From NCBI GenBank assembly GCA_036346225.1, contig JARFIW010000658.1, positions 1,116,001 to 1,180,000 on the forward strand: a DNA stretch of 64,000 nt. The letters are read 5' to 3'. The notes under the pieces are model-generated. The model worked only from the letters and a program-made list of their open reading frames with translations, ran no database searches and had not been told where the DNA came from. The DNA is from Platerodrilus igneus (lineage: Eukaryota > Arthropoda > Insecta > Coleoptera > Lycidae). Positions within the stretch are counted from its first letter, which is position 1; each line of letters starts with the position of its first letter. The translations under genes were made by a program, and so were the position numbers. Positions 32,859 through 43,850 of this stretch are shown here, one piece after another.

Positions 32859-35306
32859 CGGTTTGGTTTGATGCGACTCTCTCAGTCAACGATGATCAGT
32901 GTTAACTTTGAGTTTTTACTGATGTGTGATGTTGTGTTCGTGTTTTATGTTATATTTGTTTGTGAGGGGTTATTATAACTGATTGGATGTGGATATTGTT
33001 GATATTGGTATAATTATTTTTATGTGTAGGTGTGTGTAGTGTGTTTTGTGTTTGTGATTGTGTTTGTGTTTGTGTGTGTGTGTAAAGGAGTATATTACAA
33101 GCTATGAGAAGTATGTTATAAAATGATTATGAAAGATGATTATAGATGATTATATATGTTATAGGTGTAAATAAGTACAGAGAATACAGAAAATACATAA
33201 AATGCGAGATAAAGTAGGTGTGCATACATGCATTTTTTTTTTAATTTTTTTTTTTATCATGGTTGTTTAAGCATGGTTCTTTCGTCTTCTGTTTGTTCTT
33301 CTTGTAGGTGTGAGTGATTTGTGTTGGCGATGTTGGTGTTTCTTCTTGTTTTTGTTTTTTCTTGTTTTTGTTTACTTCTCAGACATCGTCCAAGATACGT
33401 CGTGGTCGCTTTTTGCAGGCCTGTCTTGTCCTTTGTGTCGAAGCTATGCCCCTGTGCGACGGTTGTGTTGAGGTGTCAAGTTTTTCGTATGTGTTGGCTG
33501 CTAGTGTTTTAATGTAGTGTGTAAGTGTGTTCATGTGGAGGTCGTGTCTTATGTTTTCATTGCGTATGAACCAAGGAGCTCCTGTTGTGAGTCTGAGTGT
33601 AGTGTTTTGTAGTGATTCTGTTCGTGTGATGTTGGTTTGGCTTAGGTAAGTGTACCATGCTTCGGAGGCGTATGTTATTATTGGACGTATGTACTGTTTG
33701 TATATGGTGAGTCGTATGTTAAGTGGGATTTTGCTGTGATGTGTGAGTACTGGATGTAGGAGCCCCTTGATTTGTCTGGTTTTGTTTAGTGTGTGTGTGA
33801 GGTGTTGGTTAAAGAGTAGTTGTGTGTCTATGTAAACTCCTAAATACTTAATTGTCTGTTTCCAGTCTAGTTTGTGGTGTCTTAGTGTGAGTGAGTTGTG
33901 AGGTTTTGGTTGATGTCTGGAGAAAAGGATCGCTTCGGTTTTCGTCTCGTTAAGTGCCATTCTCCATTTGTCAAACCAGTCTGGTAGTTCGTCGAGTTGT
34001 TGTTGCAGTCTTTTGATAGCCGCTGTTTGTTGTGAGGCGTGGGTCATGTACAGTGTATCGTCAGCGTATAGTGTACATGCTGTTCGTGGTCTGCAGGGTA
34101 TGTCGTGTATGTAGGCGTTAAAGAGCTTCGCGGAGAGACAACCTCCTTGCGGAACTCCGGCTGTGATGTCAGTGGTGGATGAGGTGGTGTCTTCTACTCT
34201 TACTTGGAGTTGTCTTCCGTTCAGGTAGTTGTGCAACAGTTTCAAGAAGTGTATTGGTATTTGGTGTTGTATTGCTAGTTTGTATAGTAAGCCGTCGTGC
34301 CATACCTTGTCAAATGCGTTCTTGATGTCTATGGCTACTTCTGCTATGGTGTTTGCTTTGTTGTACTGTTCGGCAATTGTGTCAATGACTTTAATGATTT
34401 GTTGTGTGGTGCTGTGGTTTTGTCTGAAACCGAATTGCTCGTTTCGGACGTGTAGGTGTTGTTGTAGGTGTGGCAGCAGTAGCCTGTCGAAAACTTTGGC
34501 CATGGTGTTGAGTAGTGAAATTGGTCGGTAGTTGTGTGGGTCAGTTCGTGTCTTGTGTGGTTTAGGAATCATTACTACTGTTGTTAGTTTCCACTGTGTG
34601 GGGTAGTGTAGTTGTCTTGTGATTGCATTGTATATGTCGGTGATGTAGTTTAGTGTCGACCTGCTGATGTTTTGAAAGTCGGCGTTTGTTATGTTGTCTG
34701 GTCCGGGTGCTTTGTTTTTGTTTTGTGCTAGTATTGTCGTGGCTACTACTTTGTTTGTAAATATTCGTATCGTGTTAGATGTGTTTGTGGTTTGTGTGTG
34801 TGTGTTGTAGTATGTGTTTGACTGTTTGTTCGATTACTTCTGTGAATTTGTGGTTAGTTATTGGGTTAGATGTGAAAGTGTCTTGTAGTGTGCGTGCAAA
34901 TTCCTCTGCACGTTCCTGCGAGCCGTATAGGAGAAATGCCTTGAGTGTTGTGTAGGGGTGTGATGGTAGGTTTGTTGCGTGTTTTGAGTGCTTTGTTTAG
35001 TTTGTACAAATTTCCGTGTTTGTCGAGCGTTTGTTGTACGTGTGACGTCAATGCGTCTGTGTAGTGTTGGTCAAGTATCTGTCTTACAAGTTTCTGTTGT
35101 GTGTTAAGTTGTGTCTTTACTGTGGGATCTCTTGTTAGTTGGTAGCGTTTTACAAGGCGTCGTTTCTCGCGTATTGCGTCTTGTACGTGTGTGGGTAGTT
35201 GTTTGATGTCTTGTTTGATGTGTTTTGTGATGGTGCTGTATTTTTTGGCGTCCTGTATGATTGTCGTAACCTCAGTGACTGCTGTCTCTATGTCGTCAGT
35301 CGTCTG
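32859..35306 (-). mobile_element. Jockey-clade LINE, 5'-truncated, with 12-bp target duplication
   Basis: The minus strand encodes a long reverse transcriptase whose coding frame runs into the right border, so the element is 5'-truncated there. TACCGTGGCGGC flanks it at 32847-32858 and 35307-35318. The 3' side shows a T-rich run on the plus strand at 33231-33258, about 370 bp inside the border. The true 3' end is therefore either non-poly(A), or the terminal 370 bp is extra sequence. The strand bias (G and T rich on plus, A and C rich on minus) sets this block apart from its neighbours. Confidence 0.85.
33379..34572 (-). CDS. Jockey-type reverse transcriptase, C-terminal 397 codons open
   Basis: An RNA-dependent DNA polymerase used in target-primed integration. 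The open frame includes NYRPISLLNTMAKVFDRLLL (codons 14-33) and FGFRQNHSTTQQI. IDIKNAFDKVWHDGLLYKL holds the first catalytic Asp, and AGVPQGGCLSAKLFNAYIHD follows. The catalytic YADDTLY lies at about codons 168-174, and IKYLGVYID further on. The C-terminal RT connection domain is complete to the stop at 33379. Coding sequence continues upstream of 34572 in other frames to about 35306 (for example 34866-35051), so the 5' part is frameshifted. This is the best-preserved LINE ORF in the window. The catalytic residues look intact, but the 5' truncation removes the endonuclease. Confidence 0.9.
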   Translation of the reverse strand: MIPKPHKTRTDPHNYRPISLLNTMAKVFDRLLLPHLQQHLHVRNEQFGFRQNHSTTQQIIKVIDTIAEQYNKANTIAEVAIDIKNAFDKVWHDGLLYKLAIQHQIPIHFLKLLHNYLNGRQLQVRVEDTTSSTTDITAGVPQGGCLSAKLFNAYIHDIPCRPRTACTLYADDTLYMTHASQQTAAIKRLQQQLDELPDWFDKWRMALNETKTEAILFSRHQPKPHNSLTLRHHKLDWKQTIKYLGVYIDTQLLFNQHLTHTLNKTRQIKGLLHPVLTHHSKIPLNIRLTIYKQYIRPIITYASEAWYTYLSQTNITRTESLQNTTLRLTTGAPWFIRNENIRHDLHMNTLTHYIKTLAANTYEKLDTSTQPSHRGIASTQRTRQACKKRPRRILDDV

Positions 35307-36754
35307 TACCGTGGCGGCACGTTGGACGACAACTCGTTACAATCGTCCAACTGCTACCAATTGATTCGTTCAAACGTTAGCTAATAACAACCGCAAGGCG
35401 CTGATGCTTAAAGACAAAATACATACACAAACAAGAACAAATAGATATAACCGAACAGCGGAAACTACTAGGAACTTTGCTTTAACTAGACCAGTGGAGG
35501 AAGGAGTGGGTCTCACAAGTTCATTCTTAAGGAAAGTCTCAGATCGAATAATAACGAGCACCACCCAATTGAAATAACCTGAATCTCCGCGAACCCAATT
35601 GGGACGTTCTCCCGTCAAAATGATATTCAGATTTTCTACAATAAATAGAACCTTAATCACACACACAGTTACGAAACGTACCAAATTAAATAACAAATAC
35701 ACAAAAACAATGTTTACTAAATTATTAGTAGTATACAGCATCAATAAGTTATTATTATTGGACCATGAATTTATGCAAATTATTAATTTATTAGTTTAAA
35801 TATGTGGAACTTAATGGAACAAATAATATTACTAATGCACTGTATGAAAGGGGATATTGGTGCACCGATATCAGCTACAAATTTTATAATTGTGCACCTG
35901 TATGTGAATAAAGATTTTCTTTAGTTTATTATAGTCCCGGCGGTAATGTACGAGAGCCACTACGTCAGTTGGTAACAATGGTAAATAATTGCAAAATATT
36001 GCGCAATAAACGCGTTACGTGGTACCTTTGCTCAAATTATTATTACATACAATAAATGTTTATTTTAATTATAAGAGAAAACAAAAGGTACTCACGTAAC
36101 TGTAGGACTCCTTACAGCATTACGCTATTATGACGGCAGCTGGGCTTCGTTGAGCATTTCGGGCGTCGTTGAGCATTTCGGGCGTGGGTATTCTTACCGC
36201 CCCCGGTTGAATCCAAATTTAATTTGTCTTCTTCTTTTCTGTGTAGAGGTACGGTAAAGGAATACAGGTGAGGATGAACGATATCAGGTAGAGATGAAAG
36301 GAAACCTACATTACCTGAAAGAGAAGACAAGATAACGGCACAAAGATAAACCACTAGGCAGGGCGTTTGGCTGACTAGTCCCGACGTGTCGGAAATTCAC
36401 CACTTTCCCTTTTTCCTGCGTCTACGCCAGCTCGAGCGCCGACTCGACCCTCAAAAAGGACGGAAATACACGCACAAGTCTTTTTTAAATTATTGGCGCG
36501 AAATCACTTGCAAATTAGGAACTAAAAATAGGAGTGTTTACTGGCCGATTTTTCGGCATGTAATAAGTTATTGATCGCTGTGGAATGAATAACTATGTGC
36601 TATAGTGATTTCAATATCACCAGATTATAACAACAAAAGTACTATTAAATTGTACACAAAAATCGTTAAGAACTCAATGCCATTACTTATACTACACTGG
36701 CATTTAATATAAATGACAAATAAATTTTATAACATAAGCATGCAATAACGATAC

Positions 36755-38164
36755 TCATCAAGTGAATCTTGCGCCAAACCAAATACTGCATTGACGGAAT
36801 TCCCAATAATCTTCATTACGAAAGGTTGCTTCGCGCATCGATAGTAAAATACAAAATTTACTAAGATGGTCTTTGACACTTAAAATAAATTTATGGCTTA
36901 TAGCTCTAGACAGGGGTCCTACGATATCTACAAAAATTAATTTCCATGGACGGCTTATTTCGAGACCGCCTAACATCAAGCCAGCAGGAGGCTTTGATTC
37001 TACCTTGCATGCAATACAAGTTTTATACGAGCGGATATAACGGGTAACATCGGCCTGGCTTTAGGCCAGAAATAACAAGACATAAGTCGATGATAGGTTT
37101 TAAATATGCCGAAATGACCAGAGGTCGGTTCATCATGATTTTTACGTATTAATTCTAAACGGTGAGACTTCGGTACTACAATTTTCCAATCAGAACGTGG
37201 TTGATCTGAATCAGGAAATTTAGTTTCACATCTCTTAAATAAATTAACGCCATCAAAACGCCAAGCAGGGAAGCTTAACGGATTTTTTTTAACTTGGTCG
37301 CACATTTTAAAATACCAGCGATCGTTTATATTTTCAAAATGGGGTTCCTCTATCTTTACATCAATCTTGTTTATAACAGGGACAGACCGGGATAAGGCGT
37401 CGGGTACGACGTTATCATTACCACGACGATGAACAGTATTAAAATCGTACTGCTGTAGCTTAACACTCCAGCGGACTAAACGGCCGGACGGATCTTTTAA
37501 ATTGCCAAGCCACACTAATGCAAAATGATCGGTTACAACCGTAAAATGGGTGCCCTCAATATATGATCTAAACTTGCCAATGGCCCACTGCAAAACATTC
37601 TTTTACCGTAGCACTAAATTTTCGTTCGCTAGGAGAAAGGGATCGACTAAGATAACTGGTTACTTTTTTGTCATCGATGACGGTTTGGGCTAATACAACA
37701 CCAAGACTAAAATCACTAGCGTCGGTCTGAATAACAAAGGAATGGTCAAAATCGGGACAACACATGATCGGGGCAGAAACTAGCAATTGTTTGATAGTGG
37801 AAAACAAAGCTGCGCATTCGGTAGTCCATAAAAATTTGTGACTTTTACATAAAAGTTTGGATATAGGGCAACAACAGTGGAAAAATGAGGTATAAATCGG
37901 CGGTATCAACCGCAAAGACCCAAGGAACGACGGATCCAAAATGGCAGATACTTTTTAAGGATCTACTTACAGACCTTTAGAATTGACAACATAGTCCAGG
38001 TATTTTATTTCTGATCGACAAAAGTAAACACCTATTACAGGAAACGGTAAGGCCTGCTAATTTTAATCTCCTAAAAACTTCTTCTAAAACTTCAATGTTT
38101 ATCAAATTGATCCGTAACTAGGACAGTATCCTCCAAGTATTTGAAACCATAAGGTTTAAGTTCA
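36755..38164 (-). pseudogene. Gypsy pol fragment: RT end, RNase H, integrase start
   Basis: On the minus strand, YLEDTVLV (a variant of the YLDD RT motif) lies near 38140. EVLEEVFRRLKLAGLTVS follows near 38090, and the RNase H start IQTDASDFSLGVVLAQ near 37730. VVTDHFALVWLGNLKDPSGRL lies near 37520, a junction near 37590 carries a frameshift, and the integrase zinc region includes HFGIFKTYHRL near 37110. The integrase core begins at PWKLIFVDIVGPL near 36935 and is cut at 36810, where the LTR starts. The upstream RT domain is deleted. Confidence 0.85.
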
Positions 38165-39230
38165 TCCCAAGAATTAATTGTATATTTTATTGCTCTATAC
38201 TACGTGAGAGCTTGACCACGGAAAATCCCAAATGCGGAATGATATAGTATATTTTTTAGAACACCGCGCGATTCGCAGAGTTCATCAATGCGTTGTAAAA
38301 AGTAATTTACTCTGAAAATGCCATCATAAGTGATATTCCATTTATAAATAGGAAAAAAATGTTGTAACGGTTTATAAGAACCTGGTATATTTTCCCAACT
38401 AAATTTTTACTACCCTTAATATTATCAGAGTTACAAATAGGTTTAAAATTTTCAGATATATCTGTAGAGTGCAAATTAATTTCAGGATGACTACTGTGAA
38501 GACTCAGTTCTGATAATAAACAATTAGGTTCGTCCAAGAGACTACTGTTATTAGCGGGAACGTCTAAATCAATTAAAGAAATTTCTACATGAACAGGAGA
38601 CGTTCTTCTTAATCTTCTTTGGGGATTAAACCACTCATAGTTTTTAAAATTATCTTTATTTACGTTTCGATCCATGACCTAGGATCGTTGTCAAAATAAT
38701 AAAAGAAGATTAAGAAGAATACTAAACAAACCACAACAAACATACAGGGAGTATTTTCAGGAGACGTTGATGCATTACGGTTAGGTTGTATGTTTGTTAA
38801 CTGAGTAAGCAATAGTGTCGTTTTGTCTAACCATTCATGTGATTTTCATCTCCGTCCGAAATACGTTGCAGTCTATTATGGATATGAATAAGCCGCGACA
38901 ATTTAAAATTATCAATATCATATTCTAAATCATTAAGTTTATCTGTGCAAATCGTAAGCTCTTCCAGGCAAAAAATTTAAATCAGAGTTTAAAATTATTT
39001 CCCAAGGCGTTTTAGACTTCAATAAATATCTCAGTAAATTACGTTTAGTTTCAACACTAGCATTATTAATATGCAAACCTCTAATTTCTAATTCATAAGT
39101 GGGGTTCGTCTCCCAATAAACGAACATAATCCATTTTCGCAATTTTAATAAAAACAATTCCTGATAAATACCAATTAACTTATTAACAGGCAAAACCAAT
39201 AAAAACATTTACTAGATAACCAAAACCGGT
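38165..39230 (-). pseudogene. Gypsy gag remnant
   Basis: The minus strand carries YELEIRGLHINNASVETKRN near 39100, the N-terminal gag pattern of some Ty3/gypsy elements. FRGQALT.YRAIKYTINSWDE near 38220-38170 is the conserved capsid-like stretch. Frames are broken repeatedly; one open piece, 38307-38675, lies between. The gag sequence passes straight into the RT YLEDT string at about 38160, so the deletion took the end of gag, the protease and most of RT. Confidence 0.6.
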
Positions 39231-39328
39231 TATTCCGTAAATATCTAAACATATATTTTTTATCAAACTTTTCAATAAAATATCCACTTAATGAGATTAC
39301 AAAAATACTGAAAAAAAATTAAAGAATG

Positions 39329-39350
39329 GCCAACACCTTGAGGCGCCAAC
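39329..39350 (-). promoter_or_regulatory. Gypsy primer binding site
   Basis: Reading the minus strand, the 5' LTR ends ...ACGGTAACA (39351) and is followed at once by GTTGGCGCCTCAAGGTGTTG. The TGGCGCC start is a standard primer-site pattern. Which tRNA it pairs with cannot be settled by eye. Confidence 0.55.
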
Positions 39351-40227
39351 TGTTACCGTTGGACGACAACTCGATACAATCGTCCAACTGCTACCAATTG
39401 TACCATTTAAACGTTGGCTAGTGAGAATCGCAAGGCACTGATGCCTAATGACAAAATACATACACAAACAAGGACGAATATATATATAACCAAACAGCGG
39501 AAACTACTAGGAACGTTGTCGTAATTAGGCCGGTGGAGGAAGAAATCCATCCTTAAGGAAAATCTTAGATCGAAAAATAATTAGCGCCACCCAATCGAAA
39601 AAACCTGAATCTCCGCGAACGCAATTGGGACGTCCTCCCGTCAAAATGATATTCAGATTTTCTACAATAAATAGATCCTTAATCATACACACAGTCACGA
39701 AACGTACCAAATTAAATACCATATACAAAATAACAATGTTTAATAAATTGTTAGTAGTGTACAGCATCAATAAATAATTCCTATTGGATCACGAATTCAT
39801 GCAAATTATTACTCTATTATTTTAAATATGTGGAACTTAATGGAACAAATAATATTGCTAATGTACTGTATGGAATGGAGATATTGGTGCACCGATATCA
39901 CTTAGAAAAATATTCACTTTGATATAACAAATTTGATAATTGTGCACCTATATGTAAATAAAGATTTTCTTTAGTTATTGATCGCTATGGAATGAATAAT
40001 TATGTGTGATAGTGATTTCAATATCACCAAATTATAACAGTAAAAGTACTATAAAATTGTAAACAAAAATTGTTAATATCTCAATGCCATAACTTATACT
40101 ACACTGGCATTTAATATAAATGACAAATAAATTTTATAACATAAGTATGCAATAACAATACCCATCAAGTGAATCTTGTGCCAAACCAAATACTGCATTG
40201 ACGGAATTCCCAATAATCTTCATTACA
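39351..40227 (-). repeat. Gypsy 5' LTR
   Basis: 877 bp, TGTTACCG...CATTACA on the plus strand. It aligns with 35319-35935 and 36568-36810 of the other LTR and lacks the 630 bp between them. The breakpoint lies in the short repeat AGTT/TATT. Confidence 0.8.
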
Positions 40228-41635
40228 CGACTAAAACTAAAGTTGTATGTGAACACTAGGAGACCTGAAGGTAAACGGTACACTTAAAGTAACACTAGAA
40301 ACCCTACGATTTCTAATATTAGTAATCTATATAAACTTATATATACAACTACCCTGCAACGATCAGCTGATGATCAATATGGAAAGCAACTACAGATGAT
40401 ACCTAAAACACCTGCATAACAAATCAATGAATTCGAATAATGTAATAATTACTTTTACTTCGATATATAAATCCTCGCAAATGAGTTTATTGAACAATCA
40501 TAACCAAGAATACGTAGTCAATAATTTAACATCAAATAGACTGCTTCAAAAATTCCTGGAGTTACAAATCCCAAAAATGGCAAACGGCTAAACCGCATAA
40601 AGCAACAACTAGGATCGAAGTAGACAGATGACAGAAAGCAAATGCTAAACTTGAATTCATAATGCGCTCAAGATAACCAATTGGAATTAATGAATCTATA
40701 ATATACGATATTTGAATTAACCAATGACGTTACCATTAACAGCTAACTAAATTAATCACCACAGGAAGACTAACCTAACATTTAAATTAACCAAACGTAC
40801 TATTAAATAGGGTTAATGATACAAACATAGAATTTCACCTTACAAATTAGCAGAAAAATATAGAAATGTCGTTACTAGTAATTAGACTGTAACATGTTTA
40901 GCAATACGAAGCACTGATTCGTAGGTATCGTAATACAATCATATATGTCTGACAATAAGAGGGATGATTAATAGATTTCATAATACAATCATCTATCTAG
41001 CGATAATATGCTCATTAATATGGTAATATAATAGGATTGTTCTGAAAGGTTTGATAACTTACATTCTCGATGTTTTCGCTATTTTTCTTGAACGAAAGAT
41101 TTTTGTATATTAGGACGAACCTCGTTGCGATAGGGAAGTATTAGTTTGAACGCGATCCTAATAAAGATTTAATGTAAAATTTGTATTGTAAATATAAATT
41201 CACTTATGTAATATAAATGTGTTAGATAAATAAATTATCATTAAGTCTAGTGCTATAATAGTATTTTTTTACTCCTATTTAATAATTCATTCTTAATTGA
41301 TACACTGGTTTTACAAGTAATAGTGATCATTATCGAAAGATGTTGCATAAACATTCATAACCCAACACTTTAGAACAAATAACCTTTCAAAATTATCATT
41401 ATTCAACACTTCCACAACCGATAGATTAACTACCGTCCTTTAACAAGAGTGATGTGCAATAATGACGCGACATAGCCCATAGTTATGTCAAACGCTGACT
41501 TTTCTGATTTTTTACCATTTCTCTTTTCTTCATTCAGTTCAGGTAAGCAAAAAATTTCTTTTCTTTCTTTAACCTCTGGAAAATCTAAGTTGTTTATGAT
41601 ATTTATTGAATTGTTTGTCATACTATTGTAATAAT
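40228..41635. other. AT-rich sequence without recognised features
   Basis: No coding or repeat signature recognised. Confidence 0.5.
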
Positions 41636-42560
41636 ATGGATTCTGATAGCGAGCCAGAGTTAATTACCCCTCCTGATGTTACAGAAGAGGCACAAATACG
41701 TTCTGTATCGTTATTACCCAAAAAATCAAAGAACAAAAATTAGCAAATCTACAAGGCATTTATAGATTGACGAGTAAACAAGCATACGACATCCTTTTTA
41801 GAAAACGTTCTAATCGCATATTTTGGAGAACTTTCTGAAAAATGAAAATCGTCTTCATTGTGGAGTATTTAATCGATGTTAAGAAGCACACTCGCAATAA
41901 ATAATAATATTTGTATAGAAACTTATTCAAAATTGAGAGCATTTTTGAAACGAAAATCAGAAGGAATTAAACAAAGAAGTCTGAAACGTTTACTGCAGAC
42001 CAAATTAATAAATTCGTAAGTGAAGCACATGTTGATATTTATTTAGCAACTAAGGTATAATAATCATGACACAACATAGTATTTAAAAAAATATGTTTTA
42101 ATGTTGCCCTTATCATGGAAATAGTGAGCTTGTTGATCGAACGAATTGCATAATATGAAAATTCAAAATATTTAACATCTCGGATCAGCTCTATTCATAA
42201 AAGTTTCAAATACTAAAACAAAAATAAACCATCAATTCACAATAACAGAACAATTTTATAATATTTGCAAGAAATATATTCTACGACCTAATATAGAGCT
42301 AGACTCGTTTTTTTAAACTACCAAAAAATTAAAATCAGAGCCCAAAAAATTAGTATAAATAAGTTTTCCGCGATGTGTAAACAAATTGCAACTACTTAAA
42401 AGTGTCAAATTCTGAAATGTTTTCTCGGCATTCATTTAGAAGATCGTCAGACATGCTTTTTGTTGACGCCGGAAAAGATGTTGCTTTTCTAATGCGACAT
42501 GGTGGCTAGCGAACTATTTCGGTGCAGAGAGACATACAGATGAGTTAATGCGAAATAAAA
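41636..42560 (+). pseudogene. Crypton-like tyrosine recombinase, decayed
   Basis: Starts at ATG 41636 (MDSDSEPELITPPD). Then come an SAM-like core-binding region (LENVLIAYFGELSEK near 41805; LRSTLAINNN near 41880; KLRAFLKRKSEG near 41935) and the end of the catalytic domain, HSFRRSSDMLFVDAG with LMRHGG, at about 42433-42520. These are the patterns of the Crypton-related recombinases of animals, the family that also gave rise to ZMYM/QRICH1-type domains. The first catalytic Arg region (ACRREEL in relatives) reads AC-stop-SNELHN near 42128. The Trp after HGG is TAG. The nucleophile Tyr of the usual EGYI is Asp. At least four in-frame stops and frameshifts are present, so it is inactive. Confidence 0.75.
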
Positions 42561-43019
42561 TGCCAACAAAAAAAAGGTATACAATCAGTGATTCGGAACA
42601 CTTCCCACACTTTTGTAAGCCACATATAAATACCTCTTACCAATACAAATGCAGTCAATCTCTAAACGAGTCTTATTTCTGTTCCATCTATATCTTTTAC
42701 CAATTGTTCATATATAGCAATTAATATTAATCAGCAACAAAAAATTATTAATTTAATAAAAACGTTTCCAGTGTGATGATAATGTCTTGTTTTGGATGCG
42801 CCACTAAAGGAGTGATATGAAATTATTCACTTACCTTTCTTTCTAAGTTTGCCTGGCTAGCTCAACCGAAATGTTGGAGTTTTCAAAAATTGAAATCAAA
42901 CACAGCAATATTAAAGCATTTATACGGTATGAAATATTTTCTCTCATACAAAAGCATATAGGGCATTTACAATATCATTTCTTTCAAACATATAATAATT
43001 TCTAAGAAGTACTTATTAT
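42561..43019. other. Unassigned sequence between two transposase remnants
   Basis: Contains GCCTGGCTAGCTCAACCG at 42851, similar to the 5' end of tRNA-Lys, but no matching 3' half. Otherwise nothing recognised. Confidence 0.4.
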
Positions 43020-43850
43020 AAAAAAATGTTCCTTACCTTATTTTAAATTTACACAATTTTACAATCGATTCATCTACGCACATCATTTGTTCTCTCACAT
43101 AGTTTATGAAAATTTATGAAAATTGAGTGCGTCGATGAACGATCTGACTTTGTAAAGTTTGTCTTTATTATCGTTTGGAATTACACTATTATCATCGAGG
43201 TGTAAATTGGTAATTATAGTTCCAAACATTGAGGTACAAGTCCAACTTTCAAGTAAATTGTGGTAGACCAACAGCTTTCAATTTTTGGCAATACATGATA
43301 TCTATCCCATAAATAAATGTATTTCCATAAATGCTAACATTCCTTCCTGGATGATATTGATAGTTTTATTCATTTGTGTTGCGTATAGGTTCGATTGAAT
43401 AGTAATGATTTTAACTGAATTTCCCAACAGCTTCACAAATACCTCTGAATGCGTCTAAATTCAGCAAAGTATTTCCTCCCCTGAGATCGTATCGTGTGGA
43501 AGCAGTAGAATGTGTTCTCTATCTATTTCTTCCAGCCATGCTCAGGTGTTTTATTTCTTTTATTTTTACATGCTATTAGATTACAGACTTTATTTGACAT
43601 ATTTTTGGATGCTGTCATTTCGATATTTTGTGGAGGAGGTTCCGGTTCCACTTCAAAATCACCATAGATAATATTTCTGGACCCTTCAATTTCTTCTTGG
43701 TCAGAATCGGGTTCAATATCTGTATCGATAGTATTGTTCAATTTCAGCATATATTCTTCAATAACATCATCATTTTTGATTAATTTTAGTAACACCTCAT
43801 CAGTAAGAGGACGTTTTCTGTCCCACCGTGAAGGTATTCTGTAACAATGT
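43020..43850 (-). pseudogene. piggyBac transposase, N-terminal half
   Basis: The minus strand begins near 43830 (SRWDRKRPLTDEVLLKLI). An acidic stretch DTDIEPDSDQEEIEGS follows at about 43730-43685. The piggyBac N-terminal domain is degraded: QSNLYATQMNKT near 43380, NLHLDDN near 43195, DKLYKVRSFIDALN near 43150, and MCVDESIVKL near 43070 holds the VDES.V pattern of the first catalytic region. Stops and frameshifts are frequent after 43523. The C-terminal half is missing. It differs in sequence from the other piggyBac remnants in the window. Confidence 0.75.

Larger units (their letters stand above)
32844..36810 (-). repeat. Gypsy 3' LTR, interrupted
   Basis: The true LTR is 32844-32858 plus 35319-36810, about 1.5 kb. 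The 15-bp tip TGTTACCGTGGCGGC is separated from the rest by the jockey insertion. It contains a segment of about 630 bp (35937-36567) that is missing from the 5' LTR. Inside that segment a 19-bp string CGTTGAGCATTTCGGGCGT is tandemly doubled at 36148-36185. Its inner border (CATTAC at 36805-36810) abuts truncated integrase, so the polypurine tract was lost. Confidence 0.75.
32844..40227 (-). mobile_element. Ty3/gypsy LTR retrotransposon, antisense, internally deleted, with a jockey LINE in its 3' LTR
   Basis: On the plus strand the order is 3' LTR (32844-36810, split by a LINE), truncated integrase, RNase H, RT end, gag remnant, primer binding site, 5' LTR (39351-40227). The LTRs share long direct identity, for example GTTGGACGACAACTCG at 35321 and 39358 and AATGATATTCAGATTTTCTA at 35619 and 39645. 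LTR borders are TGTTACCG...TTACA on the plus strand. No clear target duplication is seen at the outer ends (CTGTT against CGACT). Gag is fused to the last third of RT by deletion, and the integrase core runs directly into the LTR, so the element is dead. Confidence 0.85.

Noticed and set aside
34229..34531. Plus-strand protein gene of 100 codons rich in Cys and Ser
   Set aside because: It is the antisense shadow of the jockey reverse transcriptase on the minus strand.
35937..36567. Independent mobile element inserted in the gypsy LTR
   Set aside because: The diverged copy at 30540-31160 seems to continue past the supposed border into LTR sequence, so loss from the other LTR is the simpler reading; insertion is not fully excluded.
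42851..42868. tRNA-Lys gene start
   Set aside because: Only the first 18 bases match; there is no anticodon stem, T-arm or acceptor partner downstream.
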